Shown: piece by piece, positions 25,908-35,263 of the stretch
How the letters are laid out: every line of letters starts with the position of its first letter
Position numbering within the stretch: position 1 is the first letter of the stretch
Assembly: GCA_002212985.1 (NCBI GenBank)
Contig: NBMY01000074.1
Location: 1 to 64,000, forward strand
DNA from: Sphingobacteriales bacterium TSM_CSS
GTDB taxonomy: Bacteria > Bacteroidota > Bacteroidia > Chitinophagales > UBA2359
Length of the DNA: 64,000 nt
Direction: 5' to 3'
The notes under the pieces: generated by a model
Told to the model about the DNA's origin: nothing
The model's database searches: none
What the model saw: only the letters and a program-made list of their open reading frames with translations
Translations under genes and position numbers: made by a program

Positions 25908-26525
25908 ATGCGTATTTTACTTACCGGTTTCGGAAAATTTGGCTATTTTGAACAAAACCCGACAGAAATAATTGTAAACGGGTTTAAAAACCGCTTCCCG
26001 GAAGTTTCGGTTTCGGGGCATGTGCTGGAGGTAAATTTTAATACCGTGCCGCTTCTATATGCGCAAATATTGCAACAGATACAGCCGCAGTTTATTGTTA
26101 ACCTTGGCTTGGCTGCCGAAACGCCGGTGCTGCAACTGGAAAAAGTAGCCCTAAATACCGGATTTGATGCCTACTCTGATAAAACCCATTTTGCCCTGCA
26201 GCCCAATGCACCCGATGCATACTTTAGCAGCCTGCCGGTTGAAGACATTGCCCGGTATTTATGCCAAAACGGTATTCCGGCGTTGCGCTCCAACCATGCC
26301 GGACATTACCTGTGCAATATGCTATATTACCTCTCTTTGCAATGGTGTGCACAACAAGGCAATTGCCAAGCCCTTTTTGTACACCTGCCTTTTACTACAC
26401 AACTTGCGGCCCAAATTTGTATGCAACAACACAGGGCATACCCATCATTGCCGCAACCGGTAGCTGAGCAAGCCATTGCGCTTATCATTGACTGGTATTT
26501 GAAGTATGTGCAACAGCCGGCTTAA
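25908..26525 (+). CDS. pcp: Pyroglutamyl-peptidase I (C15)
   Basis: 205 aa. It removes N-terminal pyroglutamate from peptides. The catalytic triad fits E78 (LEKVALN), C136 (HAGHYLCN) and H159 (ALFVHLP). The N-terminus MRILLTGFGKFG is typical. It starts five bases after the fluoride channel's stop, so translation may be coupled although the functions are unrelated. Its stop overlaps the end of the convergent RskA-domain gene by four bases. Confidence 0.92.
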   Translation: MRILLTGFGKFGYFEQNPTEIIVNGFKNRFPEVSVSGHVLEVNFNTVPLLYAQILQQIQPQFIVNLGLAAETPVLQLEKVALNTGFDAYSDKTHFALQPNAPDAYFSSLPVEDIARYLCQNGIPALRSNHAGHYLCNMLYYLSLQWCAQQGNCQALFVHLPFTTQLAAQICMQQHRAYPSLPQPVAEQAIALIIDWYLKYVQQPA

Positions 26526-27052
26526 AAGGCAACATTGCCACGTGCGCATAGTTGCGTGGGTGCGGTAGGGCTACCCTGCGGCAGTTCTATGGAAAGCGCA
26601 AAAGCATCGGGTTTTTTGGTATTGATTAGCCGATACAATATTTCTTTATCGGGCTGGCGGTTAAACACTCCTAAACTTTCATATTTTCCGCCCGTTTCGG
26701 TCCATAACTGATATTGCTTGTCGGGTGGCGGGGCAGGTAGCTGCGTGGCATCAATATATACTGCGCCGGTACTGCTGTTCCAAAAAACGGTAGCCTTACC
26801 GGCGGTAAACCCGGGCAACATGTTAAGGAGTATTGTGCGGTTTTGGGGGTGTTTTAAGGCTTTAAGGTTGGCAATGGCCAGGTCTAAATCGAGTTTCAGC
26901 AAGTCGTAATCTCCGGCAACTGTCTGTTTATCGGTTTGGAGTCGGGCAAGGTCGTTTCGGGTTTGGTTGAGTTGGTGGTAAAAATACCAGTTTGCCAGCA
27001 GGCTTACCGTTAGCAGAGCCAAGGTTATTACAGTGCTAAATTTATGAATCAT
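26522..27052 (-). CDS. RskA-domain protein lacking the cytoplasmic anti-sigma domain
   Basis: 176 aa from ATG 27052. One transmembrane helix (about 8-24), then a coiled coil (27-68), then an RskA-like periplasmic domain: ATVFWNSSTGAVYIDATQLP, KQYQLWTETGGKYESLGVF and a C-terminal FALSIELPQG. In group-IV sigma systems this domain follows a zinc-binding anti-sigma domain. Here the cytoplasmic part is only seven residues, and no sigma factor is adjacent. The frame is open to 27289 but the extra 79 residues are not anti-sigma-like. It may be a decoupled sensor or a relic. Confidence 0.75.
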   Translation of the reverse strand: MIHKFSTVITLALLTVSLLANWYFYHQLNQTRNDLARLQTDKQTVAGDYDLLKLDLDLAIANLKALKHPQNRTILLNMLPGFTAGKATVFWNSSTGAVYIDATQLPAPPPDKQYQLWTETGGKYESLGVFNRQPDKEILYRLINTKKPDAFALSIELPQGSPTAPTQLCARGNVAF

Positions 27053-27382
27053 AAGCAACAGTATAAAAACAGCAGGGTTGATAAATACAAAAAATACCTG
27101 TGCAGTAAAGAATTGCATCAAGTTTTGAATGCTAAACCAAGTTGGCCTGCTTACTGCATGTAATACAGGCGCGGGTTTGGTTAGGAAACAAAAAAAATGC
27201 TCCGCAGGTTTGAATTGGAGTGCCGTACCCGAAAGGGTTTGTGCCATAGAACCCGGCTTTTTTCTCTTAATTAGGTTTTTTTTACGCACACAGGTAAGAC
27301 AAAGTCAATTTATGCTATATTTGGTTTAGCTTTGCAGTATTATGTACGGGCGCGTTCCGCCTTTTAAACAACCACGCTAAAC
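27053..27382. other. 330-base divergent intergenic region
   Basis: Between the RskA-domain gene and the YqhA gene. The minus-strand frame is open across much of it but has no recognisable protein features. No perfect -7 match or repeat was seen. Confidence 0.5.
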
Positions 27383-27865
27383 ATGCTAAAACTCTTAAGC
27401 AAAAGCCGGTACTTGGTTATTATTGCCGTACTCGGTTGTTTTATTGCTGCCACGGCGTTATTAATTTACAATACCATTGAAGTAATATCGGTGGTGGGAA
27501 AATTGTTTTTTCCGGTGGGTGAAGAAGTGGGTAAAACAGGTAAGGCATTGGTGATATCGCTTATTGAAGCCATTGACGTGTACCTGCTGGCAACTGTTTT
27601 TTACATTATTGCCCTTGGCTTGTTTGAACTATTTGTTGATAACCGGCTTGACCTGCCCGACTGGTTGGAGATAAACCATTTAGATGACCTTAAAAAGAAA
27701 CTCATTGGCGTTTTGGTGCTGGTGTTGGGGGTGTTGTTTCTTGGGCAGGTTGCCCAATGGGACGGCGAACGAAATCTTATGGGGTTGGGTATTGGCATTG
27801 CCGGGGTTATTACGGCGCTTACTTTCTTTTTGCAGTACAGCAAATCTAAAGATACCGGAGACTGA
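27383..27865 (+). CDS. YqhA/UPF0114 family membrane protein
   Basis: 160 aa, about four transmembrane helices. The family pattern is clear: an N-terminal SRYLVIIAVLG helix, the central SLIEAIDVYLLATVFYIIALGLFELFV, and the following LPDWLEI amphipathic turn. Function is not established for the family. Monocistronic as far as can be seen, with own start 330 bases from the divergent RskA-domain gene. Confidence 0.85.
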   Translation: MLKLLSKSRYLVIIAVLGCFIAATALLIYNTIEVISVVGKLFFPVGEEVGKTGKALVISLIEAIDVYLLATVFYIIALGLFELFVDNRLDLPDWLEINHLDDLKKKLIGVLVLVLGVLFLGQVAQWDGERNLMGLGIGIAGVITALTFFLQYSKSKDTGD

Positions 27866-28144
27866 TGGAACTTTATTGCCTGCATGCTTTATTGGGGGGA
27901 GGCAGGTGCGAAAAAGGGGCAAAAAGTAACGGATATACCTGTTGCAGTCCGGCGGCGGGAGGAAAAATAGCTGCCCGTGCCAATTGTTTACCCACCTGCA
28001 ACCCCAAGGTTGGATAAAGTTGCACAACACGCCGCACATTTTTCAAAGAACATAATTTGCTCAACGTTTAAACGCCTGTGCAGGTTTATAGTCTATAAAG
28101 TTTGTATTGCTACGAAACAAGAACCGAAAAAGCTTATAATACCT

Positions 28145-30634
28145 ATGCACAAGGCATTTATGCGCACCACACTACTACTGCTGCTTTTGTTTGTTCCCCG
28201 GTTTTTGTGGGCTCAAACTACTACTGTTTTTGGAACCATTACCGATACCGAAACCAAAGAGCCCGTTCCGTTTGCCACTATTGTTTTTACCGGTACAGGA
28301 ACCGGAACCACCACCAATTTTGATGGCAAATATACCCTTTCTGCCACAAATATAGATTCCAAAAGCATTACCATTTCGCACCTGAGTTACAAATCAAAAA
28401 CCATATCGGTAAAACAGGGCATTACGCAGGAAGTAAATGTTGCCCTAAAAAACAACGAAGCCGAACTGAAAGAGGTGGTCATTAAAGGCAACAAAAAGGT
28501 GAAAAAAGACACCGCTGCAGTTGCCCTGTATAAAAGGGTAATTGACGCGAAAGACCAAAACAGCCCCTCAAAATACGACTATTTCAGTTACGAGGAATAC
28601 AATAAAACCGAATTTGACATATACAATCTGAAAGAGAAGTTTGTAAAAAGAAAAATTTTCAAACCATTCAGGTTTGTGTTTGACAACATGGATACCACCG
28701 AACAGAAAGTGCCCTACCTGCCTGCTGTAATCAAGGAACGCTTGAGCGAAGTATATTACCGCAAAGACCCCGGTAAACGCAAGGAAGTGCTGAAAGCCGA
28801 CCAGTTTTCGGGGTTTGAAAACGCCAACGCATCGGGGCTGGTAGATGGATTGATAGAGGAAATGGATATTTACGGCGGTGCCATTCGCATTGGCGATAAG
28901 GCTTTTATTAGTCCGTTTGCCAAACTGGCCCCTGTTAGCTACAAATATTTTCTTACCGACAGCGCTTTTATTGATAACCAATGGTGCAAAAAACTGGAAT
29001 TTACCCCCCGCCGTAAACAAGACTTGTGTTTTACCGGCTATGCATGGATACATGATACCACCGCAGCCGTTAAATCGGTAAAATTGTACCTGCTGGAACA
29101 AACAAACCTTAACTACATTACCGATTTTATTATTGAACAGGGCTTTGAGCAGGTTGACGGCAAATACTGGTTTAAAAACACCGAAGATATGAAGGTGAAC
29201 CTGAACGTTACCCAAAGCCGGCGCAAGATAAGTATGCGTATGCACCGAACAGTAAGCCGGCGCAATATTACCGTAAACCAACCTATTGACGATCGAATTT
29301 TATCGGGCGACCCCCTGCAAATACAGCCCGAAGCCTATAAACGTCCACCCGAATATTGGGATACCTCGCGTCATACCGAGCTTACCCGCTCGCAAAGCAG
29401 GGTGTACGAAATGGTTGACCGCATAAAGCAAACCAAAACCTACAAAGCACTAATGTGGACAGCCAACGCAGGTTCTACCGGCTTTATGCGCTTTGGCGAA
29501 GTGGAAATGGGTAAAATTATGCAAATGTACAGCTACAACGGGCTGGAAGGCAACCGTTTCAGGCTGGCCCTGAGAAATAACCAGAAAAAATACCGCGATA
29601 AATTTTACCTCGAAGGTTATATGGCCTATGGCGATAAAGACAAACTGCTTAAATATGGTGGCAGTTTCAGGCTGCATTTGCCCCGAACCAATAATAAATG
29701 GCACATGATGGGCTTGTCTTACGGCTACGACTGGTCTGACTTTAATTTCAGCGGCTCGCATCTTACCCACGATAACCTGGTAATTTCCCTGCTGCGCAAA
29801 ACCCCGCAAACCAACCTGTTTCTGGTAAGACAAGCCAACGCCTTTTACGAAAAAGAATGGTTTCAGGGCTTTACCAACAAATTTTCCATTAACCACAAAA
29901 CCATATACTCCTGGCCCGGTTCTAACTACGATATATCGCAGCAGCAACCTGTTGAAGGAACCGATGACCACTTTGAAACCCTTGAGCTTAGCTTAAACAC
30001 CCAATGGGGTATTGGACAGCGCTTTTTTGTGAGCAACTTTGAAAGAACTGCTATAGCTTTTGCCACCCCGGTGTTGGATGTTAGCTACACCTTTGCTCCC
30101 AAAGGCGTACTGGGCAGCGATTACCAATACCATACCGTTGGAGTAAACCTTTCACAAAGAATTACCACCGGACTTGGCCGAACCGAATACCGAATAAACG
30201 CCGGTAAAATATTTGGTAAAGTGCCTCACCCCCTGCTAAGGGTACACAGCGGCAACTCTACTTTCCTCTACCGCAAATATGCCTACAACCTCATGAACGA
30301 CCTGGAGTTTGTTAACGACGAATGGGTTTCGGTATGGCTGAACCACAATTTTGAAGGACTTTTCTTTAATGCCGTGCCACTGCTGCGAAAAATGAAATTG
30401 CGCAACATGGTATTTGCCAAGGCAGTTGCCGGCCGTCTGAGCAACGCTAACCAAGGGTATCTTGAAACTGCCGGCGGATTAAAAGACCTGAACGGTATTT
30501 ATGCCGAAGTAGGAACAGGCGTTGAAAATATTTTTAAAATGTTTAGGGTGTATTTTATGTGGCGCCTCACCCAAAGAGACCAAACCGATATAACCAAATT
30601 TGCCGTAAAATTCTATGTTTCTCCTTCTTTCTAA
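28145..30634 (+). CDS. DUF5686 outer-membrane protein with carboxypeptidase-like regulatory domain
   Basis: 829 aa from ATG 28145; the open frame runs 56 codons upstream but the signal peptide (ending RFLWAQ) fixes the start. A CarboxypepD_reg-like beta-sandwich domain spans about 24-110 (VFGTITDTETKEPVPFATI), followed by a long DUF5686 region that is probably an outer-membrane beta-barrel and ends in aromatic FAVKFYVSPSF, as outer-membrane barrels do. Substrate unknown; no SusD partner is present, so it is not a SusC-type glycan importer. Monocistronic. Confidence 0.88.
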   Translation: MHKAFMRTTLLLLLLFVPRFLWAQTTTVFGTITDTETKEPVPFATIVFTGTGTGTTTNFDGKYTLSATNIDSKSITISHLSYKSKTISVKQGITQEVNVALKNNEAELKEVVIKGNKKVKKDTAAVALYKRVIDAKDQNSPSKYDYFSYEEYNKTEFDIYNLKEKFVKRKIFKPFRFVFDNMDTTEQKVPYLPAVIKERLSEVYYRKDPGKRKEVLKADQFSGFENANASGLVDGLIEEMDIYGGAIRIGDKAFISPFAKLAPVSYKYFLTDSAFIDNQWCKKLEFTPRRKQDLCFTGYAWIHDTTAAVKSVKLYLLEQTNLNYITDFIIEQGFEQVDGKYWFKNTEDMKVNLNVTQSRRKISMRMHRTVSRRNITVNQPIDDRILSGDPLQIQPEAYKRPPEYWDTSRHTELTRSQSRVYEMVDRIKQTKTYKALMWTANAGSTGFMRFGEVEMGKIMQMYSYNGLEGNRFRLALRNNQKKYRDKFYLEGYMAYGDKDKLLKYGGSFRLHLPRTNNKWHMMGLSYGYDWSDFNFSGSHLTHDNLVISLLRKTPQTNLFLVRQANAFYEKEWFQGFTNKFSINHKTIYSWPGSNYDISQQQPVEGTDDHFETLELSLNTQWGIGQRFFVSNFERTAIAFATPVLDVSYTFAPKGVLGSDYQYHTVGVNLSQRITTGLGRTEYRINAGKIFGKVPHPLLRVHSGNSTFLYRKYAYNLMNDLEFVNDEWVSVWLNHNFEGLFFNAVPLLRKMKLRNMVFAKAVAGRLSNANQGYLETAGGLKDLNGIYAEVGTGVENIFKMFRVYFMWRLTQRDQTDITKFAVKFYVSPSF

Positions 30635-30712
30635 GAAAAGGGGAAACAATAATACAGCAACTCCGGCCGTGTAACTGCACATCGGAATTGCTGTATATAC
30701 AACCTTTTGTGT

Positions 30713-31357
30713 ATGTCTTCCGAAATGCCGTTACCACCGCCCGGACAACAGAACAATGCTGACGAAGGGTATATTAAGTACCATTGTATGTTTACCCCCT
30801 CGGTTGCACCCGATGCCGCATTTTGTGCCGCCATTAACCCCCTGCGCACACAATTGCACCACCTTGGACTTATTGGCGCGTATGCCAACGGCATTGGTTA
30901 CGGCAACATCAGCGCTCGTTTAGAAATAAGCGGGCGGTTTATCATTAGCGGCACTCAAACCGGACACCTTGCTCAATTAGCGCCACAGCATTATGCCATA
31001 GTAACCCGTTACAGCATAGCCCAAAACACGGTACATTGCACCGGCTGCATAAAAGCCTCTTCCGAAGCGCTTACCCATGCCGCCGTGTATGAACTGAACC
31101 CCGCTTTGGCTGTGGTTATACATGTACACCATACCGCCATGTGGCAACGGTGGTTAAATATATTGCCCACCACCCAAGCCGATATATTGTATGGAACACC
31201 GCAAATGGCCAACGAAATAAAACGCCTCTATACCGAAACAAATTTATCCGAAATACAGGTTTTAACCATGGCCGGCCATACCGACGGGCTGTTGGCCTTC
31301 GGGCAAACCGCCAACCATGCTTTTTCCGCGCTCATGCAGTATTTTGTGGCGGGGTGA
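30713..31357 (+). CDS. Class II aldolase/adducin family protein
   Basis: 214 aa from ATG 30713 (a TTG at 30707 would add two residues). Core signatures: GYGNISARLE near 65, the metal-binding VVIHVHH around 127-133, and a third histidine in MAGHTDGLLAFG. Family members split or dehydrate phosphorylated sugars using zinc. The next gene, convergent, is mtnA; the methionine-salvage dehydratase MtnB belongs to this family, so a role in that pathway is plausible. Fuculose- or ribulose-phosphate specificity cannot be excluded. Confidence 0.85.
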   Translation: MSSEMPLPPPGQQNNADEGYIKYHCMFTPSVAPDAAFCAAINPLRTQLHHLGLIGAYANGIGYGNISARLEISGRFIISGTQTGHLAQLAPQHYAIVTRYSIAQNTVHCTGCIKASSEALTHAAVYELNPALAVVIHVHHTAMWQRWLNILPTTQADILYGTPQMANEIKRLYTETNLSEIQVLTMAGHTDGLLAFGQTANHAFSALMQYFVAG

Positions 31358-31420
31358 TTGGCAGTGGGGAGGATGGTATAAGGTATAAGGTAGTAGGTAG
31401 TGGGTGTGTACTTGCCCGGA

Positions 31421-31469
31421 ATAAGTTTACACGAAACGAGTTGATAGCAACTCAATTCTGTAAACTTAT
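31421..31469. repeat. Nested inverted repeat between convergent genes
   Basis: Outer arms ATAAGTTTACA (31421-31431) and TGTAAACTTAT (31459-31469) are perfect; inner arms GAGTTG (31438-31443) and CAACTC (31448-31453) close on an ATAG loop. It ends two bases from the mtnA stop. A low-complexity GGTATAAGGTA tract (31375-31410) precedes it. It may be a bidirectional transcript end, though no T-run is present. Confidence 0.65.
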
Positions 31470-31470
31470 C

Positions 31471-32589
31471 TTAGTCTGGGAAATACATATCGGGAAACAG
31501 TTGCAGCAGCCCCTGTTCCGATGCAGGGCAAATGCCCCTTTCGGTAATAAGGCCGGTTATGAGTCTGGCGGGTGTTACATCAAACCCGTAGTTCACGGCC
31601 TGGCTGTTTGGCGGGGTAATCAACACGCGGTGATATTGGCCGTTACTAATGCCGCCCACATATTTAACCTCATCGGGGTGGCGTTGTTCTATGGTAATTT
31701 CCTTTAGTCCGTTGCTTATTTGCCAGTCAATGGTGCTGGAGGGCAGCGCCACATAAAACGGTATGCCGTTGTCATGGGCGGCGAGAGCTTTGAGGTAGGT
31801 GCCTGTTTTGTTGGCAACGTCGCCGGTTCGGGTGGTGCGGTCGGTTCCAACAATGCAAATATCAACCATGCCATGTTGCAGCAGGTGTCCGCAGCAGTTG
31901 TCCACCACAACAGTATGGGCAATGCCGTTTTGCTCCAGTTCCCAGGCGGTAAGGTTGGCGCCCTGGTTTCGGGGACGTGTTTCGCTAACCCACACATGCA
32001 CGGGTATGCCTGCCCGGACAGCCAGATAAATGGGCGAGGTAGCCGTTCCCCAATCTACGCAGGCCAGCCAGCCGGCATTGCAATGGGTAAGAATATTGAG
32101 CGGCCCGGCGGTTGTTTTTCGGGCATATATATCTTTTAAAAGCTGCAATCCGTGTACGCCAATCATGCGGCAGGTTTCCACATCTTCATTGGCAATAGTA
32201 TTGGCTGTGTTAAGCAATGTTTGGGCAATATTCGGGCTGTTTGGGGGCAAGCCGGCCAGGGTGTGCAGTTGCCGTTCAACGGCCCAGCGCAGGTTTACCG
32301 CCGTTGGCCGGGTGGCAAGCAGGTTCTGGGCTACCTGTTGCAGGTATGCTTCGGGTTGTTGTGCAGGCAGTTGCAGGGCGGCAAGGTACATGCCAAAAGC
32401 AGCTGTGGCCCCAATAAGCGGCGCACCGCGTATCCACATTTCCTCTATGGCCGTGGCACAATCTTGCCAGCAGGTAAGGGTTTTTATTTCCAGTTGGTGA
32501 GGTAAAAACCGTTGGTCAATAATTTGTACCTGTTGGTGGTTGTTCGGGTTAAGCCAAATGCTGCGGTAGTGTTGGTTTTGTATTTTCAT
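31471..32589 (-). CDS. mtnA: S-methyl-5-thioribose-1-phosphate isomerase
   Basis: 372 aa, full length, eIF2B-like fold. It isomerises methylthioribose-1-P to methylthioribulose-1-P in methionine salvage. The catalytic Cys is in THCNAGWLACVDWGTA and the Asp in IVGTDRTTRTGDVANKTGTY; RGAPLIGATAAFG is the conserved substrate loop. Adjacent and convergent with a class II aldolase that could be the next pathway enzyme (MtnB). Other mtn genes are not in the window. Confidence 0.95.
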   Translation of the reverse strand: MKIQNQHYRSIWLNPNNHQQVQIIDQRFLPHQLEIKTLTCWQDCATAIEEMWIRGAPLIGATAAFGMYLAALQLPAQQPEAYLQQVAQNLLATRPTAVNLRWAVERQLHTLAGLPPNSPNIAQTLLNTANTIANEDVETCRMIGVHGLQLLKDIYARKTTAGPLNILTHCNAGWLACVDWGTATSPIYLAVRAGIPVHVWVSETRPRNQGANLTAWELEQNGIAHTVVVDNCCGHLLQHGMVDICIVGTDRTTRTGDVANKTGTYLKALAAHDNGIPFYVALPSSTIDWQISNGLKEITIEQRHPDEVKYVGGISNGQYHRVLITPPNSQAVNYGFDVTPARLITGLITERGICPASEQGLLQLFPDMYFPD

Positions 32590-32724
32590 GTTGCTGTTTT
32601 ACCTGTTGGTAAACAAACAAGCCGGGTAAAAAGGTGAACGTGCCGTTTTTTTTATTATTGACAGGCGTTAAAGACTATGCAGCGTTAAAATGCAGATTGT
32701 GTATAAATTTTCGGGGTAAATCAG

Positions 32725-32732
32725 TATTTTTG
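32725..32732 (+). promoter_or_regulatory. -7 element of the DUF3108 gene
   Basis: TATTTTTG matches TAnnTTTG, implying a leader of about 118 nt. The leader carries a perfect 8-bp stem, CAGGCAAG (32776-32783) with CTTGCCTG (32801-32808). Confidence 0.5.
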
Positions 32733-32856
32733 TAGCGCTAAATTAAATATGGTTCAATATTTAAACTTTACAGGGCAGGCAAGGTCAATAATTATATACG
32801 CTTGCCTGAAAAGCAGCATTGTTTATTAATTTAGCACAACATTTCCGAACATTTAT

Positions 32857-33708
32857 ATGAAACCCATTTTTGCGTTTATTGCCGCATGTTTTTTGTTTAC
32901 CGCCGCCGCCCCCGATGCCGGTCAGCCCGAGAGTGACCAAAACGGAACGCTGGAGGTTTGCGATTTAACCAACGCCACCTTTCAGGCAGGCGAAAAGGCC
33001 ACTTACAAAGTTTATTACAACTGGACTGCCGTGTGGATGAGCGCCGGTAAAGCCACTTTTAACGTACAATCGGAAACGCTGAACAATAAACCCGTTTACC
33101 ACATAGTGAGCGAAGGAAAAACCCAGCGCACTTTTGACTGGTTTTACAAAGTGCGCGACCGCTACGAAACTTATTTAGACCCCGCCACTATGAAACCGCT
33201 TAAATTTGTGCGCGATGTAAATGAGGGTGGCTTTACCATTAACCATTTATATGGTTTTGACCACGCCAAAAAAGAAGCCTTAATTTATTACCATAAGAAA
33301 AAAGGCAAACTGCAAATACAAAACAAAACCGTTCCTATTTCAAACTGTACCCAAGACCTGCTATCGGCTGTGTATGCTGCCCGATGTATTGATTACAGCA
33401 AAATGAAAGTGGGCGATGTATTTAACGTAGAACTTTTTTTAGACGGCGCAATTTACCCCGTTTATGCCCGGTATTTGGGCAAAGAAGTAATTAAAACCGA
33501 TTTCGGTAAATTCCGGTGCGTAAAGTTTGCCCCCTCTTTACTGGAAGGCGATGTTTTTAAAGGCGGCGAACACATGACCGTATGGGTTACCGATGATGCC
33601 AACCGTTTGCCGCTTTACATTGAATCGCCTTTAACGGTAGGATATGTAAAAGTCTATTTGTCTGATTACAGCGGGCTTCGCAACCCCATGAGTGCTAAGG
33701 TAAACTAA
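32857..33708 (+). CDS. DUF3108 domain-containing exported protein
   Basis: 283 aa with an N-terminal signal peptide (first ~18 residues, ending AAA). The rest is a DUF3108 beta-rich domain: [48 protein letters not shown], and a C-terminal [25 protein letters not shown]. The family is periplasmic or outer-membrane associated, possibly lipid-binding, with no proven function. A 65-base gap separates it from thyA, so read-through is possible. Start chosen because the signal peptide begins there. Confidence 0.88.
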   Translation: MKPIFAFIAACFLFTAAAPDAGQPESDQNGTLEVCDLTNATFQAGEKATYKVYYNWTAVWMSAGKATFNVQSETLNNKPVYHIVSEGKTQRTFDWFYKVRDRYETYLDPATMKPLKFVRDVNEGGFTINHLYGFDHAKKEALIYYHKKKGKLQIQNKTVPISNCTQDLLSAVYAARCIDYSKMKVGDVFNVELFLDGAIYPVYARYLGKEVIKTDFGKFRCVKFAPSLLEGDVFKGGEHMTVWVTDDANRLPLYIESPLTVGYVKVYLSDYSGLRNPMSAKVN

Positions 33709-33772
33709 CCTCGCCACCGCCAAACAACACCTTATACCACCACCTGCAAAACACGCCACGCCACGCCGCGCC

Positions 33773-34567
33773 ATGCAACAATACCATCAACTGCTGCAAA
33801 CCGTTTTAGACACAGGTACGGTTAAAACCGACCGCACCGGAACCGGAACCATGAGCATTTTTGGCTATCAAATGCGTTTTGACCTAGATGAAGGGTTTCC
33901 GTTGGTAACCACCAAAAAATTACACCTAAAATCTATTATTTACGAGTTGCTGTGGTTTTTGCGCGGCGATACCAATATTGAATACCTGAATAAACATGGT
34001 GTGCGCATTTGGGACCCATGGGCCGATGAAAACGGCAACCTGGGGCATGTATATGGCTACCAATGGCGCTCATGGACCGGTGCAAACGGCCAAACTATTG
34101 ATCAAATAACCGACCTCATACAACAACTGCAACATAACCCCCACAGCCGCCGCCTTATTGTTAGCGCCTGGAATGTGGCCGATATTCCCAACATGGCGCT
34201 GCCGCCCTGCCATTGCCTGTTTCAGTTTTATGTGGCAGAAGGTAAACTCTCCTGCCAACTGTACCAGCGCAGCGCCGATATCTTTATTGGCGTACCTTTT
34301 AACATTGCCTCCTATGCCCTGCTAACGCTTATGGTGGCACAGGTGTGCGGGTTGCAACCCGGCGAGTTTGTACACACGTTTGGCGATGCCCATATTTACC
34401 TCAACCACCTGGAGCAGGTAAAACTGCAATTAAGTCGAACCCCGTACCCATTGCCGCAAATGCATCTTAACCCGAAGGTAAAAGATATTTTCGGGTTTCA
34501 TTACCACGATTTTGAATTGGTAAACTACCAATCGCATCCGCATATTAAAGCGCCGGTGGCTGTATAA
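33773..34567 (+). CDS. thyA: Thymidylate synthase
   Basis: 264 aa, the E. coli length. Catalytic C146 in LPPCHCLFQ, dUMP phosphate-binding Arg residues in RTGTGT and [14 protein letters not shown], and [17 protein letters not shown] are all present. It methylates dUMP with methylene-tetrahydrofolate, leaving dihydrofolate for FolA, encoded 66 bases downstream. A -7 element between the genes shows folA also has its own promoter. Confidence 0.98.
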   Translation: MQQYHQLLQTVLDTGTVKTDRTGTGTMSIFGYQMRFDLDEGFPLVTTKKLHLKSIIYELLWFLRGDTNIEYLNKHGVRIWDPWADENGNLGHVYGYQWRSWTGANGQTIDQITDLIQQLQHNPHSRRLIVSAWNVADIPNMALPPCHCLFQFYVAEGKLSCQLYQRSADIFIGVPFNIASYALLTLMVAQVCGLQPGEFVHTFGDAHIYLNHLEQVKLQLSRTPYPLPQMHLNPKVKDIFGFHYHDFELVNYQSHPHIKAPVAV

Positions 34568-34582
34568 AACCCTTGTTTCTGC

Positions 34583-34590
34583 TATCTTTG
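34583..34590 (+). promoter_or_regulatory. -7 element of folA
   Basis: TATCTTTG matches TAnnTTTG, between the thyA stop and the TTG start of folA, with 43 bases to that start. Confidence 0.5.
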
Positions 34591-34633
34591 CGCCCGGGCA
34601 AGGCGTAGCCCAATCACCTAACCTTTTTGTGCC

Positions 34634-35164
34634 TTGATAATTTCTCTCATAGCTGCAGCAACCCAAAACCGCGTAATAGGTAAAAACGGCGGACTCCCCT
34701 GGCATTTACCCAACGATATGCGGTATTTTAAACAAACCACCCTGCATCACCATGTTATTATGGGGCGCAAAACATACAGCGAAGTAGCGGTGAACAAACC
34801 ACTGCCCCAACGCACCAATATTGTCATAACCCGAAGCGCCAATACCCGCTTTGCGGGTTGCCTTACCGCAAATACCCTTGCCGAAGCCCTGCAAATTGCC
34901 CAAAACAATGGCGAAACCGAGGCTTTTGTAATTGGCGGCGAACAAATTTACCGCCTTGCCCTGCCTTTTGCCCACCGCATTTACCTTACCCAAATACATA
35001 CCACGCTGGATGGCGATGCATTTTTTCCCGAATTTAGTGCCGAAGAATGGCAGCTTGTAAGCAGTCAAACCCATGAACCCGATGAAAAACATACCTACGC
35101 CTACACCTTTACCCTTTGGCAAAGGAAGAATGAACCGCAAAAATTACAACAATTATCGGAATAA
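34634..35164 (+). CDS. folA: Dihydrofolate reductase
   Basis: 176 aa. The start is TTG at 34634: it gives the canonical N-terminus (M)IISLIAAATQNRVIGKNGGLPWHLP, and no ATG lies in frame upstream or before these conserved residues. The acidic catalytic position is in LPNDMRYF, the NADPH loops in MGRKTYSEV and VIGGEQIYRLAL. It regenerates tetrahydrofolate after ThyA. The weak start codon may keep FolA below ThyA. Confidence 0.95.
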   Translation: MIISLIAAATQNRVIGKNGGLPWHLPNDMRYFKQTTLHHHVIMGRKTYSEVAVNKPLPQRTNIVITRSANTRFAGCLTANTLAEALQIAQNNGETEAFVIGGEQIYRLALPFAHRIYLTQIHTTLDGDAFFPEFSAEEWQLVSSQTHEPDEKHTYAYTFTLWQRKNEPQKLQQLSE

Positions 35165-35190
35165 ATACACTTTAGCACGAGTCTGATAAG

Positions 35191-35198
35191 TATATTTG
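35191..35198 (+). promoter_or_regulatory. -7 element of the T9SS cargo gene
   Basis: TATATTTG matches TAnnTTTG, 66 bases before ATG 35264. Confidence 0.45.
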
Positions 35199-35263
35199 CA
35201 AAGAAGTTAAAACTTTCTTACTTTTATGCACTCTTTTCAGCATTAAATTTACAACACAACGCT

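Noticed and set aside
28568-29281. 237-codon open frame antisense to the DUF5686 gene
   Set aside because: Shadow of a strong coding frame; low-complexity Val/Phe/Gly-rich product without family features.
31375-31410. Short tandem repeat array or CRISPR-like repeat
   Set aside because: Low-complexity GGTATAAGGTA tract of about 35 bases only; no spaced repeats. No CRISPR array found anywhere in the window.
31421-31469. Intrinsic terminator between the class II aldolase and mtnA
   Set aside because: Strong stems but no T-run on either strand, so listed only as an inverted repeat.
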